A DNA stretch of 64,000 bases from Euonymus europaeus (lineage: Eukaryota; Streptophyta; Magnoliopsida; Celastrales; Celastraceae). Positions within the stretch are counted from its first letter, which is position 1, and each line of letters opens with the position of its first letter. The notes under the pieces are model-generated. The model made no database searches, had not been told where the DNA came from, and saw only the letters and a list, made by a program, of their open reading frames with translations. Shown piece after piece: positions 34,161 to 44,974 of this stretch. Position numbers and translations under genes: made by a program. The stretch is taken from the NCBI GenBank assembly GCA_963580455.1, contig OY756970.1, forward strand, positions 11,780,001-11,844,000, written 5' to 3'.

Positions 34161-35945
34161 CCTAGTCATGTTTACTGTCAGACCTATGCTCATGTGCAGA
34201 CCATGTGCAGACTTCGAACGGCTATATTATGTACTTGTATTATCTCTGTTACCGTTAACTCAACGGTCCTCTTCTTGTTGCCTATTTAGCTAGCTGAGGT
34301 TGTATTCTTATTTTCTAATTGAATGAAAGTTCTCAACTCAAATACTCTGAACTCTCCAACTTTTATGGTATCAGAGGAGGTTCAAAATCAAGCTTCAAAC
34401 AACAATATAATTTCTTCTACCTCCATGGCGACTGTATCAACCACAAGTCTAAGTGGGGAAGGCACCAACACAGTACAAACATCCAGTGAAAAATCTCTTA
34501 TAGCTATCAATGCCAGCTCTCAATTAGCCTTGAAGCTGAAGACTACAAACTTCACAGCATGGAGACTTCAATTCTTGACTGTTCTACGAGGATATAGGCT
34601 ATTGGGATATGTCGATGGCAGTCTTGCTTGCCCATCTGACTCAAATCCAGATGCGAAGGACCACTGGATATGCCAGGACAGCTTGCTGCTCAACGCAATA
34701 GTAGCTTCTCTTCATGAGAGTACAATACCACTTTTGGGTGATGTCTCAACAAGCAAAGAGGCATGGACAAAATTGCACAACCTTTTTGCTAATACCTCGA
34801 GATCGAGAATTGTGCAACTCAAGCAAAATCTAGTCACTATTCTTCGAGGAAACAAAAAGATTGAAGAGTATCTTGGTGAAGTTAAACAAATTGCTGACGA
34901 ACTGGCCTTGACTGGTCACCCTGTTGAAGATGAAGATCTGATTATTTTTATTTTGAATGGCCTAGAGGCAGAGTACAAAGGGACTGTTGAATCTGTCAAT
35001 GGAAGAGAGAATCTCATTTCATATGAAGCACTCAGATCTCTACTTCTAAGCCAAGAAGCCTATCAACAAAGACTCGACCAGAATCAAGCTCAACTCTTAG
35101 CTGCTGCAAACTTTGCACAAAGGCAGAATACTCAATCATCTGGGAACAATCAAAGGTTCTCTGGAAATAATCAGTTCCATAAAGGAAACAATCAAAGGCA
35201 GCACGGACACTATAGATCTAACAATCAACATCCACAAGGATCATTCTACAACAACAATCAGTCCAACAATGGGGGAAATCGTCAAAGACCAAGAATTTTT
35301 TGCCAAATATGTGATAAACCAGGTCATTCTGCAAGGACCTGCAGAAAGCTCAAGTCTTTTGTCTCAGACAATATGCCATCTGCCAACTACGCTGCTAGCT
35401 CACAAGGTTCCATACCCTCTCAACCTTCAAACAATATTCAGCCGTGGCTTGTCGACTCAGGCGCAAGCCACCATATGACAGCAGATCTTGGCAACCTCAC
35501 CCTCAATTCCGAATATGATGGGACCGATGAGGTTAAGATTGGCGATGGCACAGGTTTGCAAGTAACACATAAGGGCACTTGTCACCTTCACACTCCCACT
35601 AAATCATTTACACTTTCACACACACTGTGTGTTCCAAGTCTTAAACGTAATTTGTTATCTGTTCTCCATTAGCTACCTTTACCTCATAGGGTGGTATATT
35701 ATAAAAACCACTGGTCAAAAGACCTAACCTTTAGATATATCCTAGTCATGTTTACTGTCAGACCTATGCTCATGTGCAGACCATGTGCAGACTTCGAACG
35801 ACTATATTATGTACTTGTATTATCTCTGTTACCGTTAACTCAACGGTCCTCTTCTTGTTGCCTATTTAGCTAGCTGAGGTTGTATTCTTATTTTCTAATT
35901 GAATGAAAGTTCTCAACTCAAATACTCTGAACTCTCCAACTTTTA
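34161..35945 (+). mobile_element. Rearranged copia remnant inside the gypsy protease
   Basis: An LTR of about 205 bp (34161-34365), a primer site (TATGGTATCAGAGG, 34364-34377), a copia gag and protease start, and a second LTR (35741-35945) lie between gypsy protease halves, with TATAT at both outer edges (34156-34160, 35946-35950). Between the truncated copia frame and the second LTR sits a second copy of 78 bp of the left gypsy flank. So 34083-34366 and 35663-35946 are 284-bp direct repeats, differing at one position by eye. Integrase, RT and RNase H are absent. The outer LTR dinucleotides are not the usual TG/CA, so exact ends are uncertain. Confidence 0.7.
34323..35665 (+). pseudogene. Copia gag and start of protease, truncated
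   Basis: An open frame of 449 codons (ATG 34323, or better the in-frame ATG at 34365 or the later ones) encodes a copia gag (TTNFTAWRLQFLTVLRGYRL near 34545), a Gln/Asn-rich spacer, a zinc knuckle CQICDKPGHSARTC (35302-35343), and the protease start WLVDSGASHHM (35445-35477) through to CVPSLKRNLLSV (35628-35660). The frame then runs into duplicated gypsy sequence and stops at 35670-35672. Upstream gag is undamaged, so truncation by rearrangement, not gradual decay, ended its function. Confidence 0.8.
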
Positions 35946-35946
35946 T

Positions 35947-36350
35947 ATATATGGTGTTGATAGGTAATTTTTGGGCCACTCTTCCACTAATTAAATTGTG
36001 TGAAAAACCATTGTAAATCAATACAATCAGTGGGCGTTTCTCGATTTGAGCCTAAATTCGCATGGTTTTCGGACCTTTGACTCCTACCAATGCATGAAGT
36101 GATATTGTGGAATCCAAAATTTGTTGCTCATTCATTTGTGTTGTAGTTTCTTCATCTGATGATACTCCTCCTTCATCCTCACAAGCTTCAATTACAAACA
36201 TTTGAGAGCTTTTGCATTTGTGAGCCGATGTGAATTTCTTACTGTAATTAAAATACAACCCCTTCTCTCTCCATTTATACATCTCTTCCCATGAAAGCTT
36301 CTTCACTCCAGGTGGTAAGGACTTCATCAATAGATTTCTAGGTTTTTGGC
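35947..36350 (-). pseudogene. Gag end and protease start of the interrupted gypsy element
   Basis: The minus strand encodes the end of a Reina-like gag: LSWEEMYKWREKGL, a damaged zinc-knuckle line FNYSKKFTSAHKCKS (first Cys replaced by Tyr), an acidic linker, STISLHALVGVKGPKTMRI (36115-36055), and then the protease start (LIYNGFSHNLISGRVAQ), in which the DSG triad reads YNG. The remainder of the protease is on the far side of the copia remnant at 34160. No upstream gag or 5' LTR of this element is recognised. Confidence 0.7.
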
Positions 36351-36518
36351 ATGGCAGTCTGAAGTTGATGTAAAGGACTTATGCTTCTCATGCCTCCCAT
36401 ATTTCTTTAGGTCAGTGATGAGATCTCAAACTCGTAGGTGACAAAGACGTATCAGTATAGGTCCGAACACAGGCTTCCTTGGGGTGTTGATCTTCTTCCT
36501 CAGCTAGACGGTCTTATA
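36351..36518. other. Short unassigned stretch between gypsy gag end and Helitron end
   Basis: 168 bp with no recognisable feature; possibly the remaining gag of the gypsy element. Confidence 0.4.
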
Positions 36519-36675
36519 TCTATATCTATCTATAACTTATAGAAAAGTGGAAGGAGATCGAGTGTAAAGAAGTCATCCCATGTTGACATGTCAGCACCTA
36601 TAAAAACAACACCTAGATATGATTTCAACAATCATTAAATTGATTTTATAAAACATGCATTCTAATCAGGGTAAT
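36519..36675 (+). mobile_element. Helitron 5'-end-like sequence
   Basis: It starts TCTATATCTATCTATAAC after an A, as plant Helitrons do (insertion between A and T, 5' TC), and goes on to CATGTTGACATGTCAGCACC (36585-36604), a phrase common in Helitron 5' regions. A similar phrase occurs at 40916-40935, on the other side of LTR repeat C. No matching 3' CTRR end with hairpin was found. Confidence 0.45.
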
Positions 36676-39600
36676 TGTGAAATCCCGACCCAAAAATATT
36701 ATGTATAGTTAAATTTTAAGTAATAAGTTATTGAAAAATGGGTTCGAAAAGATAACGGACAATTGGAGATGTATAAGACCGTAATGGATAGTTTTTTTAA
36801 CTAGGTTTAGTAAATCGGTCATAACTTTTAGCACAGATGTCCGTTTGGGGTCCATAATATATCAAATCAAAGCTAAGACCGAGACGGAGCTGGAAAAGTA
36901 AGGCCACATGCCTAGGCATGAAAATAAAGCCTGCCCAGTCCAGTGGACAATAGAAATGGAATTGGTGCATGGGCGCCTAGGCGCACTTTCTGTGCACTCC
37001 CAGGATAGTGCCCAGAGCAGCGGACTTGTGGAGAAATTCATGACCAGGGTGCCTAGGCACACTTCAGGGCGCCTAGGCGCAACCCGAGGTTTTAAGAGGC
37101 AGTTACGCGATCAGAACTTGAATCCTTGGTGGAAGTTTAGACTTTTAGAGAGAGAGAGAGAAATAGAGAGAGAAAGAGAGATTCTTGAGAGATTTTTCAA
37201 GGATTCAAGCTTGAATTGAAGGATAGAAGAAGATTCAAGAAGGGTTTCACAAAGTTGGAGGGATTTGAGGTAAGTTCCTAGTTTTCCATAAAACCTAGGG
37301 TGTAACTCCCCAAACCGGAAGCGCTACCGATGACGTCACTAGTCTCATAAAGACTTCCTCTCACGTCAACCTAACACGGATTCTACTGAAAATTCGGCAG
37401 CATCTCCCCGTAAATCGGAGAATGTCAACCTGAGCAACAATCAACACTACAATATATATATCATAAATGAATCTCATTCCGCAACCTAGCAGGGCCTCAG
37501 GCCAGCTAACCACATTCACACCCTAGGCAGGGCCTCAGGCCACCTAATCACATGTAAGGTATGTAAAAGAAGTCATCCATCACATAACCAGCATATAGTT
37601 CAACATCTGGAACATAGTTCCATAATCTCGGTACGAGAGTCCCGGTTTAACGGCGTAGCTCTCGACCGTCCATCATCCTCCTCATAAGGTAAAAGAAAGA
37701 TAAATACTTAATCCATTAAATCAATCTAAGTACTAAATGTACTAGATAAACAAGAGTTTTCACATTATCAAGAACCTAAGCTCCAAGGTGGTATTTCCCA
37801 TGTAACGTCTCCACCTACTGATCCGTCGGCTGGACATTCGTACCAGACTCACCTGAAGATCATAGAAGAGAAGTAGGGTGAGTAGAAGGCTCAGTAGGGA
37901 AATAAAGATTTAACGAGATAATCAGGCTGAATTGGAAAACATGGCATCACGCAGCAACATGGCATCTATTATGAGCACATTAATAAATAAACAACTTCAT
38001 CACCATATGATTCCTCTTGGCATTTTTCAACGGATGTCCGGTATATCATCGGAACCCTTGACACTGCCCCTAAACCACATAGGTGTCACCTCATGAAACA
38101 TCCGACACGGTTAAATGACCCAAACTCTTATTTAGCTCTCTAGCCATAAGACGTTGGTCTTGTCCCACCCTCGGACTCCCACATTCACACGTAACTCTTA
38201 TAGGACTCCCACATTCACACGTAACTCTTATAGAAACCAATAGCATGTCCAATATGCAAGAATAAGCATATATAAAAATCTTATATACACGTAACTAAGT
38301 GATGCATGTTTGAGAATAAATTATGCTTGATAGATGATCAAACATGTATTCAGTTATGCAATAAATTCAATAATAACATTCATGGCTTGTTCTTCCTAGG
38401 AAGTAATCTAGGCAAGAACCCAAATGTAAGACCAATGAAGAATTTAAACCGATTTTTAGATAAAGAAAAGAACGAGATAAATATTGGAGTAAGAATCCCT
38501 ACCTCGATTCCAAGCAAAGCTATAATTCAAGCTTTTTTAAAAAATCTAGGGTTTTCGGCCCCTTTTTCCAACCTATTTATTTTAACCAAATCAATCTCAT
38601 TCCATAATCAATATAGCTTCAATATCTTACAAAACATGTATTTAACCAATAATCTAAGAGAACTCACCTTTCTCTCACTAGAATTTCCCAAATCACCAAT
38701 CCAAGCTTTCAAGTTTGAGCTCTAACCAAATCAACTCCAATCTACTAAATATACATACATATGAGTCTAAATCATCATATATAAACTCTATCATTAACTA
38801 GAAATCAAGATTCAACTAGAACTCACAAAACAAACAAATAACCCTAACCATAAAATTCTCTAAAAACTCTTACCTTCTTCTTTAAATCTTTTTGAATCTT
38901 TCAATCCAAGCCTAGATGAGCAAGCAACTATCAAAACCCAAGCCAAAATCACCTCTTTCTCTCCTTTCTCCTTTCCTTCTTCTCCCTTTTTCTTCTCTGT
39001 CTCTCGCGGCTTCTCCGTTATTTGGTCACTCGGCCAAATGTTTACTTTTGAGACAATGGTGCTGGCCGGTCCAGCACCATTCAATTAAATTAATTATTAT
39101 TATTTTATATACTACAATGGCCAATTGGCCATTCAAATACCACTTTCGATGGTCAAATAATTGACCACCGAAAGTGGTCCAAACTTTCTCTATTATTATT
39201 TTTTATTAATATATATTTATATATATATATAGATATATCTATCTTTACATAATTATATGTGTATTTCTATCTCCTTAATTACCAATCCCTTCATACTAAT
39301 CTAAATTTACCATCTAATGTTGCTATTATTATGATGATTATTTTTATTTTTATTTTTTGATATTTTTGGGTCAAGGTATTACATAGGGTTTTGTAATTTC
39401 GAATGGAACTTTGAATGAGTGTTTTAGAATGACTATGGAGGTTGATTTAAGTCTATATATGGTGATATATACTAGGTTGTGTGAAGATTTGGTGGATTGA
39501 AGGCTTGAAGGCTTGAACTTAACATATTTGGGTTCTAGAGAGAGAAAGGTAATTTTCTCTTGGGTTGTTGGTTTGATTTATGTTGATTTTGATTATGGGG

Positions 39601-40914
39601 GATTAATTTGTGGGATTGGGGGATTAATTTGTGGGATTGGGTGATGGATTTGCTATATGGTAGGTCTGGAAACTCAAACCCTAGTATTTGAGAAAAACTT
39701 GTAGCTCGTGATAGCTTGGATTGAGGTAGGGATTCTTACCCCATTTTCTATCGTATTGTTTTTCTCTAAAGAGCGGTCGAAATTCTTCATTGGTCTATAT
39801 TAATTGTGTTCTTGCCTAAATTGTTCCTTAAGAAGAACGAACCTTCTTGTTGATTATTGATGAATTGCATACCCTTTGAATGCTTAATCATCTATTGGGC
39901 ATGATAATCCTCGTTCATGCATCATGTAGTTATGTATATATATAAGATTGTTATATATATGAACTCCTTTTGTATGACATTATTGGACATGAGTTTTAGA
40001 TGCATTGGGTCTACAAGTATGGACTTGTAGTACCCTTAGGTTTTGTTACGTGTTATGTTGGGTACCAAATGGGCACATTGTTGCCGGAATCGAGATTCCC
40101 ATTGGGAATGGTGCACCTATGGATGTCCAGCGCAAAGTTCAAGGATTTCGATGGTTTTTCGGAATATTCGTTGACTGGTGCCAGGCATTGTAGGGTGTGG
40201 CTAGTGGTTATACATTGTTGTGACATTTTAGGATGTCATGTTGTTGCATTGAGTTTGTTTCAATATTCAGCCTTTACATTCTTTATGACTCATCATATTT
40301 TCCCTACTGAGCCTCCTGCTCACCCTATTACTTTTCTCTATCCTTCAGGTGAGACTAGTGTTGAGAACCAGGCTGTGGATCAGTAGGAGGCGGCGTGACA
40401 TGGAAAGCCACCCTAGGAGTAGTAGGAGTAGTATGAATTAAGTACATATAGTACTTTTAGTGGTTGAATATTATGTTGCTTAAATACCTTTTCGGTATGT
40501 TGGATGAATGGTCAGGAGGTATGCCGTGTGATCGGGACTCCTGTACCTGGATAGTGGACCTTAGGTCCGGATTGATAGACTTTGATAGTCTTGGTGATAT
40601 TATTGATATGATTATGCTCTGCTTATTGATTGCATGTGATTAGGAGGCTTGAGGCCCTGCCTAGTGTGTGAATGTGGATAGATGGCCAGAGGCCCTGTTA
40701 GGCTGCAAAACTTCTCTGATTATTATTGGTTATCTTTCATGTGTTAAGTGATATGTGACTTCAGGTTGGCACCCTCCGATATACGGGGAGGTTCTGTCGG
40801 ATTTCTATTAGAATTCGGGGTTAGGATGACGTGTGGTGAGGTCCGTAGTGACAGAGTGCACGTCTAAAGTGGCGCTCCCGGCTCAGTGCTTGGAATTTGG
40901 GTCGGGGAGTCATA
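36676..40914 (+). repeat. LTR-like repeat, family A-E, copy C, containing copy B
   Basis: The outer unit runs from TGTGAAATCCCGACCC to GGGTCGGGGAGTCATA; its ends are imperfect inverted repeats. Excluding the nested copy B it is about 2.15 kb. It holds the family hairpin (40773-40791), GAGGC(T/C)TGAGGCC boxes (40638 and 40683), a (GA)-rich stretch (37143-37180) and a CCTGCTCACCCTATTACT segment before CTTCAGGTGAGAC (40316-40355). The flanks do not show a matching TSD (GTAAT against GTGTT). No gene is visible. Confidence 0.65.
37301..39383 (-). repeat. LTR-like repeat, family A-E, copy B, TSD TAGGG
   Basis: 2083 bp from TGTAACTCCCC to GGTCAAGGTATTACA, flanked by TAGGG (37296-37300 and 39384-39388). 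It is opposite in orientation to copy C, into which it inserted. It contains the hairpin (37403-37421), two GGCCTCAGGCC boxes (37493, 37529) and other family blocks. On the element strand it starts TGTAATACC and ends GGGGAGTTACA, as expected for an LTR. Clean ends and TSD support a solo LTR. 39175-39360 is very A/T-rich. Confidence 0.8.
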
Positions 40915-41305
40915 GTGTTGCCATGTCAGCGCCTGGAAAAACAATTCATGAATTTGGTTTGAAAAACTAATAAATTGTCTTGAGTAGTCACGGGAAGATA
41001 TCTCTCAATGAATATTATGATTAAAAAATAACATATACAAACATATTAAAGCATCTAATTCAATGAGCAATAAAATGGTTTAACACCATTCCCACTAAAC
41101 TAGCTTATACATTAAACAAAATGAATACATTTTATCCATTACTTTAAGGATTCTAACAGCCATGATTCTTGGGAAGATTCATAAGTGTAGCCATATTACT
41201 TCACGCATGTTCTACAGTCAAAAAATTGAACTGAAGATGATTATCAATGATATAAATAGACCACACTAGCGCCTATCAATCTCAGTATCCCACCAAGCAT
41301 AAGGT

Positions 41306-43700
41306 ATGGAAATAGCTCTAGCTGATGTCAGATCTGACAATATCAATTGGCATATAATTGCAAAATTCTCCCAGCTGTGGGACTCTGTTAACACCAAGAA
41401 TGAAAATGAGCTGAAGAGCATAGATATGTTGCTTCTGGACAAAATGGTAAGTATCAAAATGTTACAAATAACAGTTCAATACTTTTCTTTATGTTTTCAT
41501 GCCTTTTTATTTATCAAATATAGATTAAATTTTGAAATATTCCATACCATAAGGCACTACTATGCATGCCACAGTACATAAGCTTCTTGTAAATCAATTT
41601 CGACGCAAGCTGCAAGAAGGCATTATTTACAAAATATATATTTTAAAAGTGGTGAACACAACAGGGCTGAATACAAAATAGTTGATGGAGAGTTTACTAT
41701 TGCTTTCATACCTTCAACACATTTATAAGAACAAAGAGATGACTCGACGCTTTCAATTGAGAAGCACAAGTTTTATTTCTAGCAACCACGAGACATTAGG
41801 AATAGACTCAACAACCACAAAATTCTAACAGGTATATCTACAATTTTTAAAAAGCATAACTAGATTCAATTATTAGTTATAATTTTGACACCCAATTCTA
41901 TTAGAAAAAAATATAGATGCGATTGGACTACTTACAAAGTTGGAACCATTGGACAATTGCCCGTTTACGGAAAAGATGTTGATAAGCTAGACATCGAGAT
42001 TAAACTTGAGGGGTATATTCTGACTTTTGTTCTTCTTTAAATGTTGTTGGAGTATGTAGATACTTGTTATATAACCCTTTAAATGACCCAATATGTATTC
42101 CAAAGCAAGAAATGCATGCCACATAACATCTGTTATGTATAAGTTTTTAATTAATTATTTTGCAGGGATTTCATATTGAAGGTATGTTTGTGGGCTGACA
42201 AGACATTGCAATTTAAGGACTTAGTGTCAAACAAGAATGACGAACCAACAGTGGTGATCATCACTTCTACTATGGTTAAAAAATACAAAGGTAAAAGAAC
42301 GAAGCCAAACTTTATTGTGATCAAATTTTCAAAAGCATGATGCTAACATTAAATTGTTAAAATTTCAGAACAATACCAATTGCCATCCACTAGAGCTTCT
42401 GAAGTGTATCTAAATATGGACATACCTTAGACGAAAGTAATTCTAGAGAGGTATTATTTCATAGTTTTTATAACTATTTCTTACATATAGTTCATGTTTA
42501 CAATTAATAGTTTTAAAATTCATAACATACCTCCTAGGATTTGGGCTGAAGGTATCAGTCTAGGTCTACTTGAATCAGATCCAGTGCACCACAATTTCCC
42601 TCAAAGATCAGATGTCTAATAATAGGAAAAACATACAAGAGATACTTACAATTGGCCATCAAAAGGAAGTTGGAAACTCGATTATAGTTACTCTAATTGC
42701 AAAAATAACAGAAGTGCAAAACAAATATGGATGGTACTATTATTCATGTGAGGCTTGCAAGAGGAAGGTGATTTTAAAAGATACTACATACAATTGCAAT
42801 TGGTGCAAAAAAAAATGAAATTTCCAACTACAAGGTATGATGCTGACAGTTTTTAAATTATAAATATGGAATGAAAAAATTCAAAACTAAAAGTTATAAT
42901 TTTTTTTATCATATGCCGCTTCAAAGTCCAAGTTGAGGTAAAAGACAACACTGGCTCTACAACTCTCACAATGTTTGATGGAGACAAACAAAAAATCATT
43001 GGAATTTCAGCATCAGGACTTATAGAACACTATGGTCCTTCTCTAAAGGATTTGCCGCCGCAGCTAAACACACTTAACAACATGACCTATGTGTTTCAAT
43101 GGAGGGTCACTGATTATAATTTGATTTATGGGAATGAGAACTATACGGTGATGAAAGCTTTTGAAGAGGGTAAAGATCCATTAGTTGAAAATGAAAATGA
43201 AACAACAGTGAAAGTAGATATTCTAAAAACTTTTAAAGGGACCCAAGTTCTGTGATTATGTTTTATTATATAAAAAAATATAAGCATGATACATTCAATC
43301 AAATCTTTTAATGGACATTTCTTTGCAAAACTTTTAAAATGCTTGCAGGTGGCAAAGCGAAGACACATTCTCATTCACAATAATAGACCAAAAAATCCAA
43401 CCAAGAATATATAACCTCAGGTATGTTTAAACTTTATCTAAATATTTATAATGAAAACTAGTAGACTGAATTGTCTATTAACTATTGTATAAAATCGTAG
43501 GGGGCCGAAGAGGAAGGTGTTATTGTGCATGATGACACCAACATAATTGATGACTGTGAAATAGTGGAAGACAAGCATGTTAATGATGATGCAGATACTG
43601 TGGTAGCAACATCGTTGGATCGGTTATCATTATCAAGGAGGAAAATGTACTGTAGAAAGAATACTCAAATTGTTAATGATTGAAATACATCATCCAATCT
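41306..43700 (+). pseudogene. RPA70-like single-strand DNA binding protein of a Helitron, decayed
   Basis: Exon-like blocks with OB-fold character can be read: NINWHIIAKFSQLWD and NELKSIDMLLLDK (41336-41445), then HKLLVNQFRRKLQEG (41580-41625), then FILKVCLWADKTLQFKDLVS (42170-42230), the zinc-finger OB fold with YYSCEACKRK and YNCNWCKKK (42735-42815), and STTLTMFDGDKQKIIG with LPPQLNTLNNMTYVFQWRVT (42955-43110). Gaps between blocks have intron-like GT/AG edges and A/T-rich sequence. RPA binds single-stranded DNA; in Helitrons it may protect displaced strands. In-frame stops are present (for example near 42428 and 42610), and the end near 43700 is not well defined. Confidence 0.7.
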
Positions 43701-44974
43701 AATGTAAAACTGAAATCTCAAATCCTGTTTTTTAGTGTCCCAAAGTATTTTTGAATTAGTAAACAAATTTTGTGACACATTATGTGAATCTAAAGACAGT
43801 GTGGTTACAGTATGACAAAGATTTTGAATTAATATATGTTGTTGCAAAAATGTATTCATTGAGAATCATTTTTAGTATTATAATATATGAGGGGGGAAAA
43901 GTAGAAGCCAAAATGTGTTAATGTGTTAAAATTTTAATCAAAATTTTTATGTATATATGCATGTATGTATGTATATAGCGTCTAAGTAGAACCATGGAGC
44001 TTTTAGAAATTAATGGTTCGTGAATGTCCCATGAAGAACAATTTTTTATTTTTTTTACAAAAATGGCTAGCCATGCAATTATGATAATTTTAAAGCTCAT
44101 AAATTAGAACCACATGACCTTTATTAGTAAATGGAAAATCAAATGTATTACTTTGTGCCAATTTGTAATATCCCAACATGAATGAGTATTTAAATGTAAT
44201 AGTTATGTACGTGTGAGAAGACCTATTAATTTAAAACAAAAATTACAGGAAAGTCCTTACTGAAATTACAGGAGAAGAAAAGGAAAAGAAATAGTTGCAA
44301 ATCCATCATACCTTTTAATATGAGCTTCAATCTGGTCTATGTCAAGGATAAAGCTTTACACCTTCTTACAGATAATTATGTTAATAAAAAAAATTAACAT
44401 AAACTAATTAAGTTTTTTTTTTACATCTACAACTACAACTCTAGATGTTGATGAGGAAAACATGATCAAGCAAACAAAATATAAGAAAACGCTTATGTAT
44501 CGAAGATCTATTTTATCACAAAGAAGAAATCAATATACATATGGATCTTCCTCAAGAGATATACATGGTATCGAATGAAATACATATAAAACAGTATTTT
44601 TAATGTTTGTATTTTAAAGTTTAATAAATGTTATTCAATCCAAAAAATCTTATTCCTTTGTTGTTTTCTAAATTTCCAGAAATATACAACCACCATGGCG
44701 TACTCAAGCTTGTGGAGCACACAAAAATATATAAGCATACCCTCTCATCCTTATAAAGCACATATCATTCCGAATTCAGCGAACAATTTGTTGAATGATC
44801 AAAAGGAGCAAAGTATAGAAACAGGTACATAAGTTAAAAATTCAAAAAAAATATTCTCTTAAAAAAAAGATACAAACCTATACTAAAAAACCATGAAATT
44901 TTATTAAATTTCATAACCACGACGTTATCTTATAAACTTAAAGTTTACACTACAACTAATATTCTTTTTTAAAA

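Noticed and set aside
34111..34293. Identical 60-codon frame at 34111-34293 and 35691-35873
   Set aside because: It is within the duplicated gypsy flank and LTR, not a repeated gene.
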